From contig CAWHXF010000027.1 of the NCBI GenBank assembly GCA_963833195.1, forward strand, positions 4,464,001-4,528,000: DNA of 64,000 nt, written 5' to 3'. Positions 34,752 to 44,499 of the stretch are shown one piece after another (position 1 is the first letter of the stretch; every line of letters begins with the position of its first letter). The DNA is from Granulosicoccus sp963833195 (GTDB taxonomy: Bacteria > Pseudomonadota > Gammaproteobacteria > Granulosicoccales > Granulosicoccaceae). A model generated the notes under the pieces. That model worked only from the letters and a program-made list of their open reading frames with translations. It was not told the origin of the DNA and made no database searches. A program made the translations under genes and the position numbers.

Positions 34752-35189
34752 TCAGATCTCCTCGGGTTTTGGCGGCGAGGGCGTGTAGCGGGCGTACATG
34801 ACGCAGCCGACGAACTGCGCGAGGCTGAGCGTCACCGTGGCCACGCCCAGCCAGGCGAGGCCCGCGCCGGGCGGGTTCGCCCACGTGTCCACGCCCACGA
34901 GGAAGTAGATGATCACGTAGAAGCTGACCCACTGATGGGTGTAGCGACGCCCGTGCAGCAGACCGCGCAGCGGAATCAGCAATGGCACGACGAGCGCGAG
35001 CAGCGGCAGCAGGCGCGGCACTCGCTCCGGCGGCGCGATGGCGCCGAACCAGGCGAGAAACAGCGCTATCAGGCCGACGTGGCCGATCAGGGTGAGGACC
35101 CGGCCGATGCGCGCCCGATCGGGGTCGGCCTTGCGTTGCTTGCGCTTCTTCTTCGCCGGCGCGTCCACCGTCGGCTCCGGAGCGCTCAC
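34752..35189 (-). CDS. DUF2069 family membrane protein
   Basis: 145 residues. A basic N-terminal tail (KKKRKQRK, about residues 13-20) precedes four hydrophobic segments (about 34-50, 58-73, 83-103 and 115-132). The family has no assigned function and is commonly encoded between wrbA and hda in Gammaproteobacteria, as here. The GTG start (35187-35189) overlaps the wrbA stop by 4 bp, indicating translational coupling. Confidence 0.85.
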   Translation of the reverse strand: MSAPEPTVDAPAKKKRKQRKADPDRARIGRVLTLIGHVGLIALFLAWFGAIAPPERVPRLLPLLALVVPLLIPLRGLLHGRRYTHQWVSFYVIIYFLVGVDTWANPPGAGLAWLGVATVTLSLAQFVGCVMYARYTPSPPKPEEI

Positions 35190-35809
35190 GGCCCCTCTCC
35201 CGCTTCGCGCGCCGTGCGCAGCGCCGCGGCCGCACGTGCCACGCGCGCGCCGAGCGCCGCGCACAGCGCGGCCTCGGTGTCGTCCAGTGCGCGCTTGCCG
35301 TCTTCTCCGGCCACGTGGCTGGCGCCGTAGGGCGTGCCGCCGGACGCGGTGCTCATGAGCTCGGGGCGGGAGTAGGGCAGGCCCACGAGGATCGCGCCGT
35401 GGTGCAGCAGCGGCAGCATCATCGACACGAGCGTCGTCTCCTGGCCGCCGTGCAGGCTGCCGGTGCTCGTGAACACCGCGGCCGGCTTGCCGGCCAGCGC
35501 CCCCGCGAACCACTGCGGCGTGGTGCGGTCCAGCCAGCCCTTCAGGGAGGCCGACATGTTGCCGAAATGCGTGGGCGTGCCGAGGATCAGGGCGTCGCAG
35601 TCCGCAAGCTCATCGGGATCGGCCCAGGGCGCGCCGGTCTCGGGCACCTCGGGGCCGCGCGGCGCGTTGGCGGGGGCGAGCTTGGCCACGCCGCGCAGCA
35701 CGGCCTCGCAGCCCGCCACGCTCTCCACCCCGCGAGCCACGCGTCGCGCCATCTCGCTCGTGGCGCCGGTGTTGGTGTCGTGGACGATCAGTACGCGTGC
35801 GCTGCTCAT
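35186..35809 (-). CDS. wrbA: WrbA-type NAD(P)H:quinone oxidoreductase
   Basis: 207 residues. A flavodoxin-fold FMN enzyme reducing quinones by two electrons. The FMN phosphate loop is HDTNTGATSEMARR; GTPTHFGNMSASLKGWLDRT and TSTGSLHGGQETT are family-specific flavin-binding segments, and GGTPYGASHVAG near the C-terminus is the WrbA signature. The ATG is at 35807-35809. It shares an operon with the DUF2069 gene downstream. 282 bp separate it from the divergent ATPase gene; that stretch has no recognisable gene. Confidence 0.92.
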   Translation of the reverse strand: MSSARVLIVHDTNTGATSEMARRVARGVESVAGCEAVLRGVAKLAPANAPRGPEVPETGAPWADPDELADCDALILGTPTHFGNMSASLKGWLDRTTPQWFAGALAGKPAAVFTSTGSLHGGQETTLVSMMLPLLHHGAILVGLPYSRPELMSTASGGTPYGASHVAGEDGKRALDDTEAALCAALGARVARAAAALRTAREAGEGP

Positions 35810-36091
35810 GGTGTTCCGATACGTGACGGGGAGCCGGCGGATCGCCCCGCTTCCGCGGGCATCGCGGGCGCACGGAGTTTGAGGGCTCGCGGTGCGATAC
35901 ACGAGCCCCGACCCGAAACGAGGCGCAGGTCCGTCCCGTGCGTGCGCCGGTGCGCAGCTCGACCGGCCCGCGCGGTACGCGTTGCACGGCGCCCGTGACG
36001 CACGGCGCGAAGCGGGCCGACGCGTTGCGGGACCACAGGGGCGCGCCGATAGCCGTACACACCCTAGCAACGATGGCCGCCGCCACTCCCC

Positions 36092-37891
36092 GTGCTCACC
36101 GAGAACGCCAGACGCTTCGCCGACCCGGCCACGGGCAAGCTCGAGCTCGAGGCGGTGCTCGACGGACTCCTGATCGACGGGCTGGTGGACGAGTCCGCGA
36201 GCAAGCTGCTGAAATCGATCGGCCGGCCCGACGCGGGCAGCAGGCACTCGGGACCGCTCGAGCGCATCGCGGCGAGCGGCTGGATGTCGGCGCGCGACCC
36301 CGCGACGAAGATCGATCTCGATTTCCTGACGCGCTGGCTGGCGAAGAAGACCGACCTGCCGTGGAAGCGCATCGATCCGCTGAACATCGACGTGCCGGCC
36401 GTGACCTCGGTGATGTCCTCGGCCTACGCGTCGCGGTTCAACGTGATCTGCCTCGCCGTCGAGCCGGACCACATCGTCGTCGGCACGGCTGAACCCTTCT
36501 TCGACGAGTGGAGCCGAGAGCTCTCCGGCGCGCTCAACAAGGACATCCGGCTCGTCGTCTGCAATCCCGACGACATCCGGCGCTACCTCGTCGAGCTGTA
36601 CCAGGTCAGCAAGTCCGTGCTCGGCGCGAAGAAGGATCATTCGCGCCATTCGAGCGCCGTGCAGAACCTCGAGCAGCTCATGCAGCTCGGACGCGGCGGC
36701 AAGCTCGAGGCCACCGACAGCCACGTGGTCAGCATCGTCGACTGGTTGCTGCAGTACGCCTACGAGCAGCGCGCGAGCGACATCCACATGGAGCCGCGGC
36801 GCGACACCGGCGCGGTGCGTTTCCGCATCGACGGCGTCATGCAGCGCGTGTACGACATGCCCGGGCCCGTCATGGCCGCGGTCACGAGCCGGCTGAAGAT
36901 CCTCGGTCGGCTGGACGTCGCCGAGAAGCGCCGGCCGCAGGACGGGCGGCTGAAGACGAGGAACGCCGAAGGCAAGGAGGTGGAGCTCCGGATCTCGACC
37001 ATGCCGACCGCCTTCGGCGAGAAGATGGTCATGCGCATCTTCGACCCCGAGGTGCTCGTCAAGGACCAGGCCGCGCTCGGCTTCGACGCGCGCGAGGCGG
37101 ACGTGTGGAACGACATGATCCGCCAGCCCAACGGCATCCTGCTCGTCACCGGCCCGACGGGGTCGGGCAAGACGACGACGCTGTACAGCTCCTTGCAGCT
37201 GCTCGCGACGCCCGACGTCAATGTCTGCACGATCGAGGATCCGATCGAGCTCGTGGTGCCGGCGTTCAACCAGATGCAGGTGCAGCACAACATCGATCTC
37301 GACTTCGCCGCCGGCGTGCGCACGCTGCTGCGACAGGATCCGGACATCATCATGGTCGGCGAGATCCGCGATCTCGAGACCGCGCAGATGGCGGTGCAGG
37401 CGGCGCTCACGGGCCACCTGGTGCTCTCCACCCTGCACACCAACGACGCGCCGTCGGCCATCACGCGCCTGCTGGAGCTCGGCGTGCCGTACTACCTCAT
37501 CCGCTCGACCGTCATCGGCGTCATCGCGCAGCGCCTGATCCGCACGTTCTGCCCGCACTGCGTGGAGCGGATCGAGACCGACGCGGCGCGCTGGAGCGAG
37601 CTCATGAGCCCCTGGAAGGCCGATCCCCCCGGACACCTGCAAGGCCCGGTCGGTTGCCTGGAATGCCGCCAGACGGGCTTTCTCGGCCGGGCGGGCATCT
37701 ACGAGCTGCTGCGCATGAGCGACGGGGTGAAGAACCTCGTGACGCCGACCACGCATCTGGAGGATCTGCGCAAGCAGGCCTACCGCGAAGGCATGCGGCC
37801 GCTGCGCGTGAGCGGGCTCGCCAAGGTGGGGCAGGGGCGCACGACGTTCGAGGAGATCCTGAAGGTGACCCCCGCACCGTTGCTGGGGTGA
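36092..37891 (+). CDS. PilB/GspE-family assembly ATPase, stand-alone
   Basis: 599 residues. The N-terminal ~180 residues form a GspE N1E-type domain (EPDHIVVGTAEPFFDEW). The ATPase core carries SDIHMEPRRDTGAVRFRIDG, Walker A GPTGSGKTT (from ~residue 353), the Asp box CTIEDPIEL, Walker B DIIMVGEIRD and the His box LSTLHTNDAPSA. A zinc-site tetracysteine follows (CPHC and CLEC, ~residues 487-523). It is an extension-type ATPase, distinct from the one in the pilus operon at 8671-10263, and no pilin or platform gene is adjacent. The start is GTG 36092; no ATG is in frame nearby. Confidence 0.88.
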   Translation: MLTENARRFADPATGKLELEAVLDGLLIDGLVDESASKLLKSIGRPDAGSRHSGPLERIAASGWMSARDPATKIDLDFLTRWLAKKTDLPWKRIDPLNIDVPAVTSVMSSAYASRFNVICLAVEPDHIVVGTAEPFFDEWSRELSGALNKDIRLVVCNPDDIRRYLVELYQVSKSVLGAKKDHSRHSSAVQNLEQLMQLGRGGKLEATDSHVVSIVDWLLQYAYEQRASDIHMEPRRDTGAVRFRIDGVMQRVYDMPGPVMAAVTSRLKILGRLDVAEKRRPQDGRLKTRNAEGKEVELRISTMPTAFGEKMVMRIFDPEVLVKDQAALGFDAREADVWNDMIRQPNGILLVTGPTGSGKTTTLYSSLQLLATPDVNVCTIEDPIELVVPAFNQMQVQHNIDLDFAAGVRTLLRQDPDIIMVGEIRDLETAQMAVQAALTGHLVLSTLHTNDAPSAITRLLELGVPYYLIRSTVIGVIAQRLIRTFCPHCVERIETDAARWSELMSPWKADPPGHLQGPVGCLECRQTGFLGRAGIYELLRMSDGVKNLVTPTTHLEDLRKQAYREGMRPLRVSGLAKVGQGRTTFEEILKVTPAPLLG

Positions 37892-37905
37892 GGTCATTGC
37901 AAGAC

Positions 37906-37999
37906 GGGTCGGACCTTGCCAAGTGACTGATTTCGCTGAAGACGGGAAATCGCCCTCCTCCAAGTCACTGATATCGCTGAGGCCTGCGAGGTCCGACCC
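37906..37999. repeat. REP-like intergenic element
   Basis: An 11-bp inverted repeat (GGGTCGGACCT, 37906-37916, with its complement at 37989-37999) encloses two imperfect direct copies of CCAAGTSACTGATWTCGCTG (37919-37941 and 37960-37982, 41 bp apart). It lies just after the ATPase stop and before the broken acyltransferase gene. The structure resembles REP or BIME elements; only a genome-wide count could confirm that. Confidence 0.65.
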
Positions 38000-38088
38000 T
38001 CGCTAAAACGCCCTTGAAAGCGCTGAATCCGGCGCGTGAGCCGAATCGGCCTTCGTCCCCACGCCCATCGATACGTTTCGGCATACCG

Positions 38089-38796
38089 GTGATCACGGCA
38101 GCCCGCCCCGACGACGCGCCCGCCCCCGTCGCGTGGAGCGAGTCGCAGTACCGCCGCTTCGGCCTCGACACCCAGATCACCGAGCACGGCTACCACGAAT
38201 GGCCGATGTTCGAGGACGCGGCCCTCGTGGCGCGAGGACTGGCGGCAGGTCGACGTACGGCCGGACACGTCGGGAGCCGAGATGCTGCGCGCCGTGCGCA
38301 ACGGTCACCGCAGGATCACCTGGATCGTGCCGTGACCAAGCGCGTGCCGGTCGCCGAGCTGCCCGAGACCTGGGAAGCGTTCCATCGAAGCGTCATGGAG
38401 CGCTTCGCGGCGCGCGACGAACCGTGGCTCGTGACGCTGGAGCTCGACGGAGGCATCATCGGTGTCATGTACCTCTACCGGTGGCGCGACGAGCTGATGA
38501 TCTTCCAGAGCGGCTTCGCGCCGGAGCACGAGGCGCTGAGCCCGGGCCACGTGATGTTCGAATGGGTGTTTCGCGAAGGCATCCGACGCGGCCTTCGACG
38601 CGCGGACATGCTCAAGGGCGAGTATCACTACAAGACCGCGTGGGCGCGGAGCGAGACCTTCCTGCGCGACCACGCGTTCCACCGTGCCGGGCCGGCGGCC
38701 TGGTTGGTGGCGCTCCGGCGCCGCTTCGGCCGGCTCGATGCGGGCGGGACGGCCCCGGCCCCGCGTGCGCCGGACGACCGGACCCGCTCGGCATGA
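38089..38796 (+). pseudogene. FemAB/BcsL-like acyltransferase with scrambled middle
   Basis: The C-terminal ~150 residues (from ELPETWEAFHRSVMERFAAR) look like a GNAT/FemAB-type acyltransferase: WLVTLELDGGIIGVMYLYRW, then ALSPGHVMFEWVFREGIRRG and LKGEYHYKTAWARSE. The upstream part is also coding in style (TEHGYHEWPMFED), but between about 38220 and 38335 protein-like sequence runs in another frame (REDWRQVDVRPDTSGAEML..., ending ITWIVP at a stop). A pair of compensating shifts would explain this: the main frame stays open but ~37 residues are replaced. The N-terminus also looks short, and a REP-like element lies upstream. The stop overlaps the next start (ATGA). Confidence 0.6.
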
Positions 38797-39602
38797 GGTC
38801 GCGGCGAGAGCGCACAGCGCCCGGCACCCTGCTCGCGGCCATCGTCTTCGCGCCCGCCGTGCTCGGTGCCTGCGGTGGGTCGGACGGCGATGCCGACGCG
38901 GTGCCGGACGAACCCCAGGACGTCGAGCAGTTGCCGCTGCCGGGCAGCCCGCCGGACGGCGCCCTGGTCGATGGTCCCACCGTGCAGCCGCCGGACTCGG
39001 TCTCGGACGAGGCACGCGGCGCCAGGCTGCGCTTCGTCATCGACGGCGGCTGCGGCGTCGCGGGCGAGGAGATCTCGCTGAGCGCCTTCCTCGCCGAGGC
39101 CGATCCGGGTGTGGACGGTGGCGGGGACGCCGGCGAGCCGGATCCCGACGCCGCGGGCGCGACCTCGGACGAGCTCGGCATCGGCACGAACGTGACCGCC
39201 TACACGAGCTTCGCGCAGGGCTTCGGCGACAGCGTCGAGCTCGTGTCGCGCGACGACGATGCCATCCGGTTCCGACTCGTGCGGCAGGACATCGTCGCGC
39301 TGACCGCGAGCTTCGAGGACACCACCCTCACGAACTACTTCGGTGCGTGGCCCGCCGAGGCGCCCGCGGCCTCCGCCCTGAAGAAGGAGGCCCCGGCGGG
39401 GTGCCTGTGGTCGTTGCGCCTGCCCGCCACCGACGGCGCGCCGCCGGTGTGCCAGAGCGCGTACTCGCGCCAGGGTGCCGGCTCGCTCGGTCAGCCCGCG
39501 CGCCGGCTCGAGATCGCGGGATGCGAGACCATCGAGGACTCGGGCATCCCGATCGTCGAGCTGCCCGGCACGGGCGCCGCGGCCGCTTCCGCCCTGCGCT
39601 GA
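38793..39602 (+). CDS. predicted lipoprotein
   Basis: 269 residues of unknown function. The signal peptide ends with VLGACGGSDGD, a clear lipobox with Cys at about residue 27. A polar Asp/Pro/Gly-rich region (residues ~28-70) and another acidic tract (DGGGDAGEPDPDAAG) flank a beta-rich domain. Four mature cysteines beyond the lipidated one (GGCGVAG, GCLWSL, VCQSAY, GCETIED) could form two disulfides. The ATG overlaps the acyltransferase stop. It converges on proS with 30 bp between the stops. Confidence 0.65.
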   Translation: MRSRRERTAPGTLLAAIVFAPAVLGACGGSDGDADAVPDEPQDVEQLPLPGSPPDGALVDGPTVQPPDSVSDEARGARLRFVIDGGCGVAGEEISLSAFLAEADPGVDGGGDAGEPDPDAAGATSDELGIGTNVTAYTSFAQGFGDSVELVSRDDDAIRFRLVRQDIVALTASFEDTTLTNYFGAWPAEAPAASALKKEAPAGCLWSLRLPATDGAPPVCQSAYSRQGAGSLGQPARRLEIAGCETIEDSGIPIVELPGTGAAAASALR

Positions 39603-39632
39603 CGGACGACATCACGGCCGCAGGCGGCGACC

Positions 39633-41342
<1,710 letters not shown>

Positions 41343-41500
41343 CGTCGTGTCCCGTGAGCGACCCCCGAGTATACGGACGTTGTCGCTTGTCCCCGGTGGT
41401 TGGTCCGGCGGTCAGGGCGTCGTCGGGGCGGCGCGCGGGGCTCGCGGCTCGGCGGCACAGTAGGATGCCGGTTGTCCCGTCGCCTGCCCGATGCCCTGCC

Positions 41501-42409
41501 ATGCCCGATCGCCGTCTGCAGGTCTTCCACATGGTCGCGCAGGTGTCGAGCTTCACTCGCGCGGCCGAACTCCTGCACATGACGCAGCCGGCCGTCACGC
41601 ACCAGATCCGCCAGCTGGAGCAGGAGCTCGATACCCGGTTGTTCGATCGCACCAACAACCGCATCAGCCTCACCGCCGCGGGCGCCGTCGTGCGGGACCA
41701 CGCGGCGCGCATCATGGCGCTGTACGGGGAGATGGACGAGGCGGTCAAGGCCATGACGGGGGACCGCTCCGGGCTCGTCACCGTCGGCGCCAGCACCACG
41801 GTGGCGGAATACATGCTGCCGGGGCTTCTCGGCGAGTTCCGCCGCCGCTTCCCCGACGTACGCATCCGGCTGCACGTGGCGAACACGGACGCCGTCGTGG
41901 CGCTGGTCGCGGACAACACGATCGATCTCGGCGTCGTGGAGGGAGAGGTCGACAACCGCGCGCTCGTCGTCGAGCCGTGCCGCGACGACGAGCTGGTGGC
42001 GATCATGGCGCCGTCCCATGCGCTGGAGGCGCTGGGCGCGGTGCCGGCCGCCGCGCTCGCCGGGCACGCGTTCGTGCTGCGCGAAGGCGGCAGCGGCACG
42101 CGCAGCGTCATCGCACGCTGGCTGGAGGGACAGGGCATGAGCGAGGACGCGCTGGACGCCCCCTTCGAGCTCGGCAGCACCGAGGCCATCAAGGGCGCCG
42201 TGCAGGCGGGCGTCGGAGTGTCGATCGTGTCGCGCGCGGCGATCGTGAACGAGCTGGAGCTCGGGCGTCTGGTGGCCCGTCCGCTCGCGCCGAGCCTCGC
42301 CCGGCAGTTCTACTTCGTGCGCCAGCGCCAGGCGTTCCGCACGCATGTGATGGAGGAGCTGTTCGGCTTCGCGCGCGCCTACCTCGAAGCGGCCGGGACC
42401 GGGGCGTAG
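41501..42409 (+). CDS. LysR-type transcriptional regulator
   Basis: 302 residues. The N-terminal winged helix-turn-helix is standard (RLQVFHMVAQVSSFTRAAEL, then TQPAVTHQIRQLEQELDTRL and FDRTNNRISLTAAG). The effector domain begins ~residue 90 (GLVTVGASTTVAEYMLPGLL); IDLGVVEGEVD and FVLREGGSGTRSVI resemble CysB/CbbR-like sulfur or carbon regulators. No target gene is obvious: it faces away from proS and is followed by a decayed endonuclease/phosphatase gene 4 bp downstream. Its own promoter should lie in 41343-41500. Confidence 0.9.
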   Translation: MPDRRLQVFHMVAQVSSFTRAAELLHMTQPAVTHQIRQLEQELDTRLFDRTNNRISLTAAGAVVRDHAARIMALYGEMDEAVKAMTGDRSGLVTVGASTTVAEYMLPGLLGEFRRRFPDVRIRLHVANTDAVVALVADNTIDLGVVEGEVDNRALVVEPCRDDELVAIMAPSHALEALGAVPAAALAGHAFVLREGGSGTRSVIARWLEGQGMSEDALDAPFELGSTEAIKGAVQAGVGVSIVSRAAIVNELELGRLVARPLAPSLARQFYFVRQRQAFRTHVMEELFGFARAYLEAAGTGA

Positions 42410-42413
42410 GCGG

Positions 42414-42971
42414 GTGTCGGCACGGCTCGTAGTCACGAGGAACCTCCTCGCCACCAACGCCGACCACGCCGCGCAGATCGATTGGCTCTATGCGCTGGAC
42501 GCAGATGTCGTGCTGCTTCAGGAATACACGCCGGCGTGGGCGAATGCGTTGTCGAGCGCGTTGCTCGAGCTTCCTTGCCGTTCGAGCGTGCCGATCGACA
42601 GTCCGTTCGGCACGGCGTTGTACAGCCGTCACCCGATCCTGAGCGACGATGTCCTCGTATTCGATCACGAGCGCATGCCGAGCCTGCTCGTCGCGCTCGA
42701 TGTCGATGGCACGGTCGTGAGCGTGCTCGGCACGCATCCTCCGCCGCCCGTGGGGTCGGGACTGCGCGAAGCGCGCCGCGGGCAGGGTCTGCTGGCGACG
42801 TGGTCGCCGTTCCCGAACGTGGCGATTCCGTTCGTGTCGTCGGCCCTCTCGCTACCGATCGACCACGTCCTCTCCAGGGGGCACATCGGCGTCGCGAATG
42901 CCTTCGTCGGCCCCGCGACGGGCTCGGATCACCGTGGTCTCGTCGTCGACCTGCTGGTCGGTGCCCACTGA
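42414..42971 (+). pseudogene. endonuclease/exonuclease/phosphatase-family gene, internally deleted
   Basis: 185 codons remain of a family usually well over 220 residues. Recognisable parts are ADVVLLQE (the metal-binding Glu strand), RHPILSDDV, VLGTHPPPP (catalytic His region), a final SLPIDHVLSRG and GSDHRGLVVDLLV (Asp-His pair). The segment between them that should carry the GD(F)N catalytic motif is absent: ARRGQGLLATWSPFPN jumps straight from the helix to the last strand. The N-terminus is also short and its expected N-containing first strand reads VVTRNLLATNADH. The GTG start is uncertain. It looks like a decaying gene that kept an open frame. Confidence 0.65.
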
Positions 42972-43029
42972 CGGCGACCCGTGCCGGCGTATGACACACT
43001 CGGCACTCCCTGCCACAGAGGACATCACG

Positions 43030-43479
43030 ATGGGCCTGTTCGATTTCGCCCGCGACATGGGCAAGAAGCTCTTCGACTCCGACGACGACGCCCCGACGAA
43101 GATCAAGGCGGCGATAGAGGAGGACAACCCGGGCGTGGACGGGCTCGATGTCGGCTACTCCGGCGGCAAGGTCACGTTGAAGGGCAAGGCGAAGTCGGCC
43201 GAGGCGATGGAGAAGGCGGTGCTGATGGCCGGCAACGTCAAGGGTGTCACCGACGTCGACACCTCGGCGCTCGAAGCTCCCGCGCCCGAGCCGGACGTCG
43301 TCTACTACACCGTGCAGTCGGGCGACACGCTGTCGAAGATCGCGAAGGCCCATCTCGGCGACGCCATGGCCTATCCGAAGATCTTCGAGGCCAACCGCGA
43401 GGTCATCAAGGACGCCGACCTGATCTATCCCGGTCAGAAGATCCGGATCCCCGGGGGCCGGGCGAACGCGCCGGGCTGA
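43030..43479 (+). CDS. BON-LysM protein (Kbp/YgaU type)
   Basis: 149 residues, close to the 149 of E. coli Kbp. A BON domain occupies residues ~20-80 (GLDVGYSGGKVTLKGKAKSA) and a LysM domain ~92-143 (YYTVQSGDTLSKIAKAHLGD). In E. coli this cytoplasmic protein binds potassium. There is no signal peptide, which agrees with Kbp. An AGAGGA site (43017-43022) precedes the ATG. It stands between the decayed endonuclease gene and a 2-hydroxyacid dehydrogenase. Confidence 0.92.
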   Translation: MGLFDFARDMGKKLFDSDDDAPTKIKAAIEEDNPGVDGLDVGYSGGKVTLKGKAKSAEAMEKAVLMAGNVKGVTDVDTSALEAPAPEPDVVYYTVQSGDTLSKIAKAHLGDAMAYPKIFEANREVIKDADLIYPGQKIRIPGGRANAPG

Positions 43480-43490
43480 GGCGCCGTCAC

Positions 43491-44453
43491 ATGACCCACA
43501 CCATCGTCTTCCTCGACACCGCCACCATCGGCCCGGGCGTGACGGTGCGCCGTCCCGCGTTCGAGCACGAGTGGCGCGAGCACGAGCGCACGCGCACCGA
43601 CGAGGTGGCCGAGCGGCTCGCGGGCGCGACCATCGCGATCACCAACAAGGCGCCCATCCGCGCGAACACCCTCGATGCGTGCCCGGAGCTGAAGCTGATC
43701 GCGGTCGCCGCCACGGGCTTCGACTGCATCGACATCGACGCGGCGCGGGACGCCGGCGTCGCCGTCGCCAACATCCGTGGCTACGCCGTGAACACGGTGC
43801 CGGAGCACACGTTCGCGCTCATCCTGGCGCTGAGAAGAAACCTCGTCGAGTATCGCGAGCAGACGCTGGCGGGCGAGTGGATCCGCAGCGAGCAGTTCTG
43901 CTTCTTCAATCGGCCGATCCGGGATCTGGCGGGCTCCACGCTCGGCGTCGTCGGCGCCGGTGCGCTCGGCAGCTCGGTGGGGCGCCTCGGCGCGGCCTTC
44001 GGCATGAACGTGCTGTATCACGACGCCTATGCCAAGGCCGCCCCGCCGGACGGGCCGCTCGTGTCGCTGGAGCGGCTTCGCGACGAGAGCGACGTCGTGA
44101 CGTGCCACTGCCCGCTGACCGACGAGACGCGCGGCCTGATCGGGCGCGAGTTCCTCGCAGGCATGAAGCCGTCCGCCATCGTGGTGAACACCGCGCGCGG
44201 CGGCATCATCGACGAGGAGGCGCTCGCGGACGCGCTGGAGGCGGGCGCCATCGCCGGGGCCGGCATCGACGTGACGGCCGTCGAGCCGGCACCGGAGGGC
44301 GGCACGATGATGCGCCTGGCGCGGCGACCGGACGTCATCCTCACGCCGCACGTGGCGTGGGCCAGCACGGGTGCGATGCAGACGCTGGTCGATCAGCTGA
44401 TCGACAACGTCGAGGCGTTCGTGGACGGCCGGCAGGCGAACCGCGTGGTGTGA
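43491..44453 (+). CDS. D-2-hydroxyacid dehydrogenase
   Basis: 320 residues, typical of glycerate/hydroxypyruvate-type reductases. The NAD-binding motif is GVVGAGALGSSVGRLG; the catalytic Arg lies in VVNTARGGIIDE, Glu in IDVTAVEPAP and His in LTPHVAW. It reduces a 2-keto acid (glyoxylate or hydroxypyruvate likely) with NAD(P)H. Starts 11 bp after the LysM stop with ATG 43491. A perfect 14-bp hairpin lies just past its stop. Sub-family not decided from sequence. Confidence 0.92.
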   Translation: MTHTIVFLDTATIGPGVTVRRPAFEHEWREHERTRTDEVAERLAGATIAITNKAPIRANTLDACPELKLIAVAATGFDCIDIDAARDAGVAVANIRGYAVNTVPEHTFALILALRRNLVEYREQTLAGEWIRSEQFCFFNRPIRDLAGSTLGVVGAGALGSSVGRLGAAFGMNVLYHDAYAKAAPPDGPLVSLERLRDESDVVTCHCPLTDETRGLIGREFLAGMKPSAIVVNTARGGIIDEEALADALEAGAIAGAGIDVTAVEPAPEGGTMMRLARRPDVILTPHVAWASTGAMQTLVDQLIDNVEAFVDGRQANRVV

Positions 44454-44461
44454 CGGGTTCC

Positions 44462-44492
44462 GGCGTCGTGCGGCGGAACGCCGCACGACGCC
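44462..44492. terminator. perfect 14-bp hairpin between convergent genes
   Basis: Arms 44462-44475 and 44479-44492 pair perfectly over 14 bp, almost all G:C, around the triloop GAA. It sits between the stops of the D-2-hydroxyacid dehydrogenase (plus) and the GH16 gene (minus). No T-tract follows on either strand, so a bidirectional, intrinsic-like terminator is inferred from place and shape only. Confidence 0.6.
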
Positions 44493-44499
44493 GCGCGCG

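Noticed and set aside
35810..36091. A possible small gene between wrbA and the PilB-like ATPase
   Set aside because: Short open frames there have no start with a ribosome-binding site and are compositionally noise; I see nothing supportable in this gap.
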